Assembly: GCA_026119855.1 (NCBI GenBank)
Contig: JAOWBW010000144.1
Location: 1,737,809 to 1,801,808 of the forward strand
DNA length: 64,000 bases
From: Campanula takesimana
Taxonomy: Eukaryota; Streptophyta; Magnoliopsida; Asterales; Campanulaceae
Reading direction: 5' to 3'
Numbering within the stretch: the stretch's first letter is position 1; every line of letters starts with the position of its first letter. Below, one piece after another: positions 54,810 through 64,000 of this stretch. The position numbers were made by a program, and so were the translations under genes. The notes below the pieces were generated by a model that was not told the origin of the DNA, made no database searches, and saw only the letters and a program-made list of their open reading frames with translations.

Positions 54810-55546
54810 TGTAACGCCCATCCTATTTCTTGTTAAATATTTGACATACTTGTTAAATTCTTGAACTTGCATGTTATGTGTTAGTTTTACTTGGGTTAAA
54901 TTTTTAACTGCTTTAAATAGTTAAGGTGGTTAAATGTTTAGTTTTGACTTTTGGGTCATTTGTGAAAATTGGACTTTAGGGGTCTTTTTGTTAAAAGTGA
55001 AACTTGAGGGGCCTAAGTGTCATTCTTTGAAACTTGAATGTATATCAAGTTTTGGTTTGCCTGAGAAAAGCATTTCACCCAAATCATTCTCGTTGTTCCT
55101 CTGTTTCATAACCTAGGGTTAAAAGTTTTCCTATTCTCGACTCCTCGAGTTTAATTATCCCTCCGTTCTTGATTCTGATCCCGGATTAATATTCGTGGCG
55201 TTGAATAGAGCGTTCCAGGCCGAACAGAAATAAGTTTGGGTCAACTTGAATTTTGACTAGGTAAGTTATTAGCTCCCCCTTGCTTGTAATAACATGCATA
55301 AATGTTATTTTCGATAGTTGTGATGGTTAATTTTGTGTTTTGTGTGATTTTTGTGATACTTGTAAATTTGGGACAAAGGGAGTAATAATCCTCTGTGGGA
55401 AATAATGAAAGAAAATGAAAGAGTTAGTTTTGAGCTTGTTAATGCATTCTGGGTATGTTGAAATTGTTAGTAAATGTTACTCCTACGTTTGGGACGGAAA
55501 ATATTTCAACCTGGGAAAGAATGAAAATTTCGCATTTTGGTACACT

Positions 55547-55654
55547 GTGCGACCGCACAAAAATTATTGTGCGACCGCACATCTTTCTGAAGGGTTTTTC
55601 AAAGAAATTGACCTGCTTGTGTGCGGCCGCACAGCTCATTTTGGGCGACCGCAC
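55547..55654 (+). repeat. Four-copy phased CpG-rich motif array, Ty3 5' LTR
   Basis: Motifs start at 55547, 55569, 55621 and 55643: GTGCGACCGCAC twice, GTGCGGCCGCAC and GGGCGACCGCAC, spaced 22, 52 and 22 bp with 10-bp linkers inside each pair. Confidence 0.95.
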
Positions 55655-55941
55655 AGTTATCTGAAAAACAAAAATATTGTGTAAAGTTTGTATAAGTTGG
55701 AAGTAACCCTAGTTAAGGTATATAACCTTAGTATAAGATGTCCTAGCAAGGGTTGTGATACTTTAGGGGCATCAGACTTGGTCTTAAACATGTATACTCA
55801 TTGAATTAAAATGAGAACATAAGTATAAGAGTAATATCTCTTCTTTATGTCCTGAAAGTGCTATGAACAAGCACTAATGTGTTATACTTGTTGTGAATCC
55901 AATGATTGTGCACCTTAGAGGCATTAGCATAAGGTCTTAGA

Positions 55942-56127
55942 CTTGAACATCCTAAAAATAGGATTGGAATTTTGTAAGAGTAAATGTATAACTCTTATAC
56001 ATGCTTGAATGTCCAAAGATTGGAATTATAACTTGAAGTATAAGACATTTAAAATCTTGTACATGGCTTGAACATCCATAGAAATGGATTAAGACTTGAA
56101 TATAAGATAATAAAATCTTGTACTTGA
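55942..56127 (+). repeat. Three degenerate 62-bp tandem units with paired stems
   Basis: Units start at 55942, 56004 and 56067 with CTTGAA(C/T)(A/G)TCC. Units 1 and 3 hold CATCC...GGATT and a TAAGA...TCTT-type stem; unit 2 keeps the second stem clearly. Confidence 0.8.
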
Positions 56128-57317
56128 CTTGACACCAATACATATGTATGGGAGTGAACTTGGAAGTGCTATGAACAAGCACTAATGTGTATGAGACATG
56201 TTCTTGTTGTGTATGTGGAAACATTGCATACATTTGCTTGATACAAGGTGACTTCTTGATTACTTGAAGCATGTTCCTTGTTGAGCTAGTCCACTACTTT
56301 TGGATTAGTTCTTCTCCCGTAGTTCAAGTAAATATCTACTTGTACTTTCTTGTGTGAGTCCAGCTGGTTCTCCTTGCTTGTTCGAAAATGTATAGGTTCA
56401 CGCTTGTCGCGAGAGCTGGGGTTTAAGTGACAATCGGGTCCCTATGTATTTCCGCCTGACCCCTTACTACCGGCCATAGTAAGGGCATAGCTTCCTTAGT
56501 TGGAGCAATAAGCCTGACTTAAGTGAATGCTAAACTCCTGTCCTGAACACCTCGTGAATAATCATGAGTACTGATATTGGGAATGACACTGGTTACCGGG
56601 TCTTCTGATATATACTGAATAATCAGTTCCTGTTATTGATCGTGATTGTCAAAGTAATACAAGCTTCGACAACAATGGTATTCTTGGGAGGAATAAGGAA
56701 GGAAGCAATATCCTTATAACTTGCGTGTTTAGCCTTATGTGCTACTTGATGAGTGGATTATCCTCTCATATACTGTTACTTCATGATTACTTGAGTATCT
56801 ACTTGAATTGCATGATAACATGTCATGTAGTTGCATCTAATAGCTTACTGAGATTTATCTCACCCTTTATTTGTTTCCCCCCCAGGAAAGGAAGGATAGT
56901 GCGCAGTGAGGCTTGACATAGTTGGGAGCTTACTTCGCAGGTCGTGATTGTTTTGGGCTTGTGTCCTTTTACACTTGGTGAGGACGATGTATTATGGGTT
57001 TTGTAACTCCTTATTTTGGGGTAGACATTCTTGTTCAGTTCTTGTTGTCACTAGACATCTTGTATAGTACTCTTAATGCCAGCTTATGTGCTAGGCATGT
57101 TTCCGCTGTGTATGTATTAAGTTTGGTTTTAAATTTTCTTGTCTAGAACTCGTGTTGTGAGCCAGTATAGCTCCTTACTCTAGAGTATATATATATCATG
57201 TCAATTTGTTAAACAAATGTCATTAAGTTTCTTGTTAAGTTCTTGTTCTTAGTTGGGCACTCCCATCCAGGTTCGAGGTTCTATTAGGGGATCCCGGGAC
57301 CTGGGGGCGTGTCAGGT

Positions 57318-57329
57318 TGGTATCAGAGC
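57318..57329 (+). other. Primer-binding site (tRNA-Met-initiator type) of the Ty3 element
   Basis: TGGTATCAGAGC, three bases after the LTR end at 57314. Confidence 0.95.
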
Positions 57330-57454
57330 TACCCTGGTTTAGCTACCCTGTTTAGCTACCTTGGTTTGCTCTAAGTCTGGATAGGGTCTATGGCCTAGGT
57401 ATGGGTGAGTCTTGGGGTGTTATTAATAACGCTGAGTGTTTACCTACAGGTACA

Positions 57455-58440
57455 ATGAGTTCTGAAGGTACAAGTGGTAGTAATCAGCTGAGATCTATAA
57501 CTCCTCAAGAAGAAATGGTTGATAATGTAGACTGGGATTATCCTAATCGCCTTACAAGGTTCTTGAAGTTGAAACCTCGTAGTTTTGACGGGGAATTTGA
57601 TTCTAAGAAGGCAGAGGAGTGGATTGAAAGTATTGAGAAAATTTTTACAGCCTTGAGATGTGCGGGTGGTGATAAGGTAACCTTTGCAACCTTTAAACTT
57701 GAGAAAGCCGCTGAACATTGGTGGCAAGTGTTGAGTAAAAGCTGGGAACTGGAAGGTGTACCACAGACATGGGAGAATTTTCTTAAAGCTTTTAAGTCAC
57801 AGTTTATTCCAACAGTGGTCCAAGATAGAAAGGAAATGGAATTTCTTAATCTGGAGCAGGGAAGTCTGACCGTGGGGCAATACTCAACCAAGTTCACAGA
57901 ATTGGCAAGGTATTGTGATCACTTAGTTCCAAATGAAGCCAAGAAGGCACAGAGGTTTGTTAAAGGGTAGAGGACTGAGTACAGGAAGCAACTTCTTTCT
58001 TTACAGCTCACTAGCTATCAGCAAGCAGTGGAGAAGGCTTATACTATTGAAAATGATATTGAAGAACACAAGGTGAAGTTGGGAACAACCATGACTGGTC
58101 GTGTATCAGAGAAAACTCAGGGATCTGGTTCTAAAGGTGGTAAATCTGGCCGCCAAGATCGTCGATTCCGACAGCCAACTGAAAGTAAAGGTAGTGTATC
58201 AACTGGTTCGAGGACAACAGTCCAAGGTCCCAGGAGAGTATGTGGCTATTGTTCGAAAGAGGGCCATTCTGAAGACAAGTGTTGGCTAAAGCAAGGAAAG
58301 TGTATAGTGTGTGGTGAAGCGGGGCACTTTGCTAGAAATTGTCCTAAAAGTAGAGGAAATCAAGTTGGGGTACAAGTCAACCAGCCTCAGGTTCCAAGAG
58401 AGATAGTGGGGGTCGACCAAAAGTTCAGGGTCGAGTGTTT
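57455..58440 (+). pseudogene. Ty3 Gag with nonsense and frameshift
   Basis: Starts MSSEGTSGSNQLRSITPQEE. The Gag domain includes FDGEFDSKKAEEWIESIEKI and AAEHWWQV. Two CCHC knuckles (CGYCSKEGHSEDKC and CIVCGEAGHFARNC) lie at about 58240-58340. An in-frame TAG at 57968-57970 splits it. At the G run 58409-58413 the frame slips before protease, consistent with loss of one G. It would form the particle shell. Confidence 0.9.
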
Positions 58441-61400
58441 GCTTTAGATCAGCAGGGTGTAGCTGAGTCTTCTGCGGTCATAGGAGGTATTATATTACTT
58501 TCTAGTACGAGAGCGCGAGTCTTGATAGATCCAGGCTCATCTCATTCTTATGTGGCATCTCATTTTGTGTCGCATTTGCATGTTCTTCCTGATTCTATGC
58601 CTTATGTGCTAGAAGTATCTTCCCTATGGGAGATTGCATGTTTACTTCTGAGGTCTACAAGAAATGTGAGGTTCTTGTGGGTGATCATGCCCTTCTTGCT
58701 GACCTAGTCGTGTTACCTATAAGGGACTTTGACGTGATTCTTGGCATGGATTGGCTATATGTGCATCATGCATCTGTTGATTGTTATAGAAAAGTAGTAA
58801 CTTTTTCTATTCCTGGTTTGCCTGATTTTACCTTTGAAGGTGATAGGCCTTTATGTGCTATACATGTTATTTCTGCTTTAAAAGCTAGAAAATTTTTATC
58901 TCGTGGTTGTGCCGGGTATCTCGCATGTGTGCTTGATCAGAGTTTATCTGTTCCCAAGATGGAGGATATTCCTGTTGTGTCTGAATTTTCAGATGTGTTC
59001 TCTTCTGAGTATAGCATGCCACCTGATCGAGAGCTTGAGTTCTGTATTGAGTTATTACCAGGTACAGCACCAATCTCTAAAGCACCTTATAGAATGGCTC
59101 CAGCTGAGTTGAGAGAGTTGAAAACACAGCTTGAGGAATTGCTTGAAAGGGGCTTCATCAGGCCTAGTGTATCACCGTGGGGTGCACCAGTGTTATTTGT
59201 CAGAAAGAAAGATGGGACTCTGCGATTGTGTATTGATTAAAGAGATCTTAATCAGGTAACTATCAAGAACAAATATCCGTTACCTCATATTGATGACTTG
59301 TTTGATCAGCTTCAGGGTTTCAGTAGTGTATTCGAAGCTGACTTGAGAAGTGGTTATCATCAGTTGAAAATTAGATCTGAGGATATACCAAAGACAGCTT
59401 TCCGTACCAGGTATGGGCATTATGAGTTTATTGTTATGCCATTCGGTTTGACAAATGCTCCAGCTGTATTTATGGATTTGATGAACCGTATCTTCAAGCC
59501 ATATCTTGATTGTTTCGTGGTGGTATTCATTGATGACATTCTTGTGTATTCTAAATCACGGGCTGAGCATGAACAACATCTCAGAATAGTATTGCAAGTT
59601 CTTCGTGAGAAACAATTATTTGCAAAATTTAGCAAATGTGCTTTCTGGTTAGAAGAGGTTTCATTCTTGGGGCATGTTGTGTCTGCTACTGGTATTGCAG
59701 TAGATCCTTCCAAAGTTGAAGCAGTTGTAAACTGGAAGAGGCCAACTACAGTGACAGAAATCCGTAGGCTTGGCTAGTTATTATCGGAGGTTCATTTGAG
59801 GGATTCTCCAAGATTGCTACTCCATTGACTAATATGACACGAAAAGCTATTTCTTTTGAGTAGAATGACAAATGTGAAGCAAGTTTTCAGGAGTTAAAAA
59901 GGCGTTTGACTACAGCTCCAATCTTGGCTTTGCCTAATGGTTCTGAGCATTTCATGGTTTATACTGATGCTTCTAAAGAAGGATTGGGTTGTGTTTTGAT
60001 GCAAGATGGCAAGGTAAGCTTATGCTTCTCGAAAATTATCTCCTTATGAAAAGAACTATCCTACTCATGATCTAGAATTGGCTGCGATTATTTTTGCTTT
60101 GCATAAATGGAGGCATTACTTGTATGGAACCAAATTTGAAGTCTTTACCGATCATAAAAGCTTGAAGTACTTGTTTTCTCAAAAGAGCTTAACATGAGAC
60201 AACGTAGATGGATGGAGAAATTGAAGGATCATGATTGTACTATCCTTTATCATCCAGGAAAGGCCAATGTTGTGGCAGATGCACTGAGCAGAAAGACTTA
60301 TATTTCTTGCCTGATGATTCGTGAATGGAAGATGTTTGAAGACTTGTGTGATTGGAGTCCTTGTGAATCAAATCATGGAGTTATCTTTGCTAATATAAAG
60401 GCTACTTCAGATTTACTCCAGCAGATCAAAGAAGCTCAGGTAATTGATTCTGAACTGCAGAAATCATTAGTGGAATGAATGAAGGAAAGCAACCAGATTT
60501 TTCTTTTAATAGTGATGGAATTCTTACCTTTCGAGGCAGAGTTTATATTCCAGTTGATCCTGAGATTAAGAAGAAAGTTCTTGAAGAGGCTCACAAAGCC
60601 AAGTATACTATTCATCCTGGAAGCACTAAAATGTACCAAGACTTGAAGAAACATTTCTGGTGGAACAATATGAAAAGAGAAATTGCTGAGTATGTTTCTA
60701 AATGTTTGACTTGTCAACAAGTAAAAGTGGAACATCAACATCCAGCAGGTTTGTTGCAACCATTAGAAATTCCAGAGTGGAAATGGGAGCATATTACTAT
60801 GGATTTTGTGACTGGTTTGCCACGTACCAGACGAGGCCATGATGCTGTTTGGGTTATAGTGGACAGGTTGACTAAATCAGCTCACTTCTTGTCGGTTTCC
60901 ATGGGATATTCATTGTCTCAGTTAGCATCTTTGTATGTTCAGGAGATTGTCCGACTGCATGGGGTTCCTGTGAGTATTGTATCTGACAGAGATCCTCGTT
61001 TTACTTCTCGATTCTGGCAGGCTCTTCAGGGTGCTATGGGTACTAAATTGAATTTCAGTACTGCTTTTCATCCTCAATCTGATGGGCAATCTGAGAGACT
61101 TATACAGATTCTTGAGGATATGTTACGTGCTTGTGTTATTGATTTCAAAGGCAGTTGGATGCTCATCTTCCTTTGGCTGGGTTTGCTTATAATAACAGTT
61201 TTCAGTCTAGCATTGAAATGGCTCCATATGAGGCTCTTTATGGCAGAAAATGTCGATCTCCTATATGTTGGGATGAAGTGGGAGAAGCTAGACTCTTGGG
61301 TCCTGAAATGGTTCAACAGTCAGTTGAAAGTGTGAAACTCATTCGAGATAGATTACGCACAGCTCAGAGTAGACAAAAGAGTTATGCAGATCATCGTAGA

Positions 61401-61847
61401 ATGGATCTTAAATTTCAGGTAGGTGACTTTGTATTCTTGAAGGTCTCTCCTCGTAGAGGTATAAAGAGATTTGGGAAGAAAGGAAAGTTATCTCCTCGTT
61501 ATATCGGTCCATTTGAGATTCTTGAAAGAGTTGGGAAGTTGGCTTATAAAGTGGCTTTACCTCCTTCTTTAGCGGTATTCATGATGTGTTCCTGTATCTA
61601 TGCTTCGCAAGTATATGGCAGATGAATCACATGTTCTTGAGTATGAGGCTATTCCATTTCAGCCTGATTTGTCTTATGAGGAACAGCCTGTTGAAATTCT
61701 TGACTAGAAAGAGAAAGTATTGCGTACTAAAGGATTCCTATTGTGAAGGTCCTTTAGAGGAATCATGAAATTGAAGAGGCTACTTGGGAAACCGAGAAAG
61801 AGATGCGAGATAAATACCCGAGTCTATTTGAAAACTTTTGTAAGTAA
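58435..61847 (+). pseudogene. Ty3 Pol: protease, RT, RNase H, integrase, C-terminal domain
   Basis: The protease has LIDPGSSHSYV at about 58522-58554. RT has [15 protein letters not shown] and the catalytic FIDDILVYS near 59527. RNase H has YTDASKEGLGCVLM near 59960. Integrase (60475-61150) has an HHCC finger ending CLTCQQVK, then MDFVTGLP, SDRDPRF and SERL as DDE residues. The C-terminal GPFEILERVGKLAYKVALPP and a chromodomain-like tail end near 61847. Breaks: frameshift near 58610, TAA at 59238-59240 in RT, stop and shift at about 59775, TAG near 59861, frameshifts near 60015 and 61150, and further stops after 61623. Confidence 0.92.
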
Positions 61848-61869
61848 AATTCGTGGGCGAATTTTCTTT

Positions 61870-61881
61870 AAGGTGGGAGGA
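61870..61881 (+). other. Polypurine tract of the Ty3 element
   Basis: AAGGTGGGAGGA directly precedes the 3' LTR at 61882; it primes plus-strand DNA. Confidence 0.85.
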
Positions 61882-64000
61882 TGTAACGCCCATCCTATTT
61901 CTTGTTAAATATTTGACATACTTGTTAAATTCTTGAACTTGCATGTTATGTGTTAGTTTTACTTGGGTTAAATTTTTAACTGCTTTAAATAGTTAAGGTG
62001 GTTAAATGTTTAGTTTTGACTTTTGGGTCATTTGTGAAAATTGGACTTTAGGGGTCTTTTTGTTAAAATGAAACTTGAGGGGCCTAAGTGTCATTCTTTG
62101 AAACTTGAATGTATATCAAGTTTTTGGTTTGCCTGAGAAAAGCATTTCACCCAAATCATTCTCGTTGTTCCTCTATTTCATAACCTAGGGTAAAAGTTTT
62201 CCTATTCTCGACTCCTCGAGTTTAATTATCCCTCCGTTCTTGATTCTGATCCCGGACTAATATTCGTGGCGTTGAATAGAGCGTTCCAGGCCGAACAGAA
62301 ATAAGTTTGGGTCAACTTGAATTTTGACTAGGTAAGTTATTAGCTCCCCCTTGCTTGTAATAACATGCATAAATGTTATTTTCGATAGTTGTGATGGTTA
62401 ATTTTGTGTTTGGGGTGATTTTTTGTGATACTTGTAAATTTGGGACAAAGGGAGTAATAATCCTCTGTGGGAAATAATGAAAGAAAATGAAAGAGTTAGT
62501 TTTGAGCTTGTTAATGCATTCTGGGTATGTTGAAATTGTTAGTAAATGTTACTCCTACGTTTGGGACGGAAAATATTTCAACCTGGAAAGAATGAAAATT
62601 TCGCATTTTGGTACACTGTGCGACCGCACAAAAATTATTGTGCGACCGCACATCTTTCTGAAGGGTTTTTCAAAGAAATTGACCTGCTTGTGTGCGGCAG
62701 CACAGCTCATTTTGGGCGACCGCACAGTTATCTGAAAAACAAAATATTGTGTAAAGTTTGTATAAGTTGGAAGTAACCCTAGTTAAGGTATATAACCTTA
62801 GTATAAGATGTCCTAGCAAGGGTTGTGATACTTTAGGGCATCAGACTTGGTCTTAAACATGTATACTCATTGAATTAAAATGAGAACATAAGTATAAGAG
62901 TAATATCTCTTCTTTATGTTCTGAAAGTGCTATGAACAAGCACTAATGTGTTATACTTGTTGTGAATCCAATGATTGTGCACCTTAGAGGCATTAGCATA
63001 AGGTCTTAGACTTGAACATCCTAAGAATAGGATTGGAATTTTGTAAGAGTAAATGTATAACTCTTATACATGCTTGAATGTCCAAAGATTGGAAATATAA
63101 CTTGAAGTATAAGACATTTAAAATCTTGTACATGGCTTGAACATCCATAGAAATGGATTAAGACTTGAATATAAGATAAATAAAATCTTGTACTTGACTT
63201 GACACCAATACATATGTATGGGAGTGAACTTGGAAGTGCTATGAACAAGCACTAATGTGTATGAGACATTTTCTTGTTGTGTATGTGGAAACATTGCATA
63301 CATTTGCTTGATACAAGGTGACTTCTTGATTACTTGAAGCATGTTCCTTGTTGAGCTAGTCCACTACTTTTGGATTAGTTCTTCTCCCGTAGTTCAAGTA
63401 AAATCTACTTGTACTTTCTTGTGTGAGTCCAGCTGGTTCTCCTTGCTTGTTCGAAAATGTATAGGTTCACGCTTGTCGCGAGAGCTGGGGTTTAAGTGAC
63501 AATCGGGTCCCTATGTATTTCCGCCTGACCCCTTACTACCGGCCATAGTAAGGGCATAGCTTCCTTAGTTGGAGCAATAAGCCTGACTTAAGTGAATGCT
63601 AAACTCCTGTCCTGAACACCTCGTGAATAATCATGAGTACTGATATTGGGAATGACACTGGTTACCGGGTCTTCTGATATATACTGAATAATCAGTTCTG
63701 TTATTGATCGTGATTGTCAAAGTAATACAAGCTTCGACAACAATGGTATTCTTGGGAGGAATAAGGAAGGAAGCAATATCCTTATAACTTGCGTGTTTAG
63801 CCTTATGTGCTACTTGATGAGTGGATTATCCTCTCATATACTGTTACTTCTTCATGATTACTTGAGTATCTACTTGAATTGGCATGATAACATGTCATGT
63901 AGTTGCATCTAATAGCTTACTGAGATTTATCTCACCCTTTATTTGTTTTCCCCCCAGGAAAGGAAGGATAGTGCGCAGTGAGGCTCGACATAGTTGGGAA
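61882..64000 (+). repeat. 3' LTR of the Ty3 element, cut by the window edge
   Basis: Collinear with 54810 onward. By eye the differences are mostly single-base length changes in homopolymers plus scattered substitutions. About 390 bp are missing beyond the edge. Confidence 0.93.
62618..62725 (+). repeat. Phased CpG-rich motif array, Ty3 3' LTR
   Basis: Motifs at 62618, 62640, 62692 and 62714 (spacing 22, 52, 22). The third is GTGCGGCAGCAC, one change from the 5' LTR copy. Confidence 0.93.

Larger units (their letters stand above)
54810..57314 (+). repeat. 5' LTR of the Ty3 element (2505 bp)
   Basis: TGTAACGCCCATCC to GGGGGCGTGTCA. It contains the GC motif quartet (55547-55654), three 62-bp hairpin-bearing units (55942-56127), and two copies of AGTGCTATGAACAAGCACTA at about 55857 and 56166. 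Confidence 0.93.
54810..64000 (+). mobile_element. Ty3 (chromovirus-like) LTR retrotransposon, 3' LTR cut by window edge
   Basis: 5' LTR 54810-57314, primer site 57318-57329, gag 57455-58440, pol 58435-61847, polypurine tract 61870-61881, 3' LTR from 61882. The pol order (protease, RT, RNase H, integrase) defines Ty3. The C-terminal KYPSLFEN end suggests the Tekay/Del group (inference). It inserted into a Tat/Ogre-type LTR. Confidence 0.93.

Noticed and set aside
54516..54872. 118-codon minus-strand open frame at the Tat/Ogre LTR and Ty3 border
   Set aside because: It crosses the insertion junction at 54810 and reads GT-rich LTR sequence as His/Thr/Pro repeats.
1..64000. tRNA, rRNA or other structured RNA genes
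   Set aside because: The only tRNA-related strings are short primer-binding sites of LTR elements. No complete cloverleaf or rRNA segment was recognised by eye. A covariance-model scan would be decisive.

Overview
This is nuclear DNA of a flowering plant, most likely a eudicot. It is AT-rich and dominated by nested transposable elements. Stowaway-type MITEs, Mutator-like elements, Ty1/copia and Ty3 LTR retrotransposons and an L1-type LINE surround one ordinary host gene. The species cannot be named from the sequence alone. No rRNA, tRNA or CRISPR was found.

Layout from left to right. (1) 1-6872: the 5' three quarters of a minus-strand Ty1/copia element (gag-pol, leader, primer site, 1.7 kb LTR), cut by the left window edge. 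It sits in an older Ty3 LTR remnant (6873-7371). (2) 8463-24988: a full-length plant L1 LINE with an 11-bp target duplication. It is split at 10543/19675 by a 9.1 kb gag-only LTR retrotransposon (TR-GAG type, minus strand, 5-bp duplication GCAGG, tRNA-Arg-like primer site). (3) 25253-47222, minus strand: a 16-exon gene for a 651-residue Sas10/Utp3 (Arabidopsis THALLO-like) small-subunit processome protein. All 16 exons join in frame with GT/AG borders. The coding sequence is under 2 kb but the gene covers 22 kb, because the introns hold Mutator-like elements, a solo LTR, RTE-LINE fragments, a small LTR element, a hAT element and many Stowaway MITEs. (4) 47223-52776: gene-free flank with MITEs and microsatellites. 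(5) 52777-54809: an LTR of the Tat/Ogre type, interrupted by (6) 54810-64000, a Ty3 chromovirus-like element whose 3' LTR runs off the right edge.

The most unusual signal is a set of evenly phased CpG-rich blocks in otherwise AT-rich LTR elements. The copia and the Ty3 element, from different superfamilies, both carry four copies of a 12-bp motif (consensus GKGCGRCCGCAC in the sense direction) spaced 22, 51 or 52, and 22 bp. The TR-GAG element carries triplets of GCGCGCGC at exactly 29-bp steps in its LTR and twice in its leader. In the copia and the TR-GAG element the arrays occur in both LTR and leader. One TR-GAG LTR shows a perfect 15-bp hairpin where its sister LTR keeps the GCGCGCGC block, the expected trace of a template switch.

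The SAS10-like gene is the only host gene supported. Everything else with coding potential belongs to transposons, most of it broken by stops and frameshifts.
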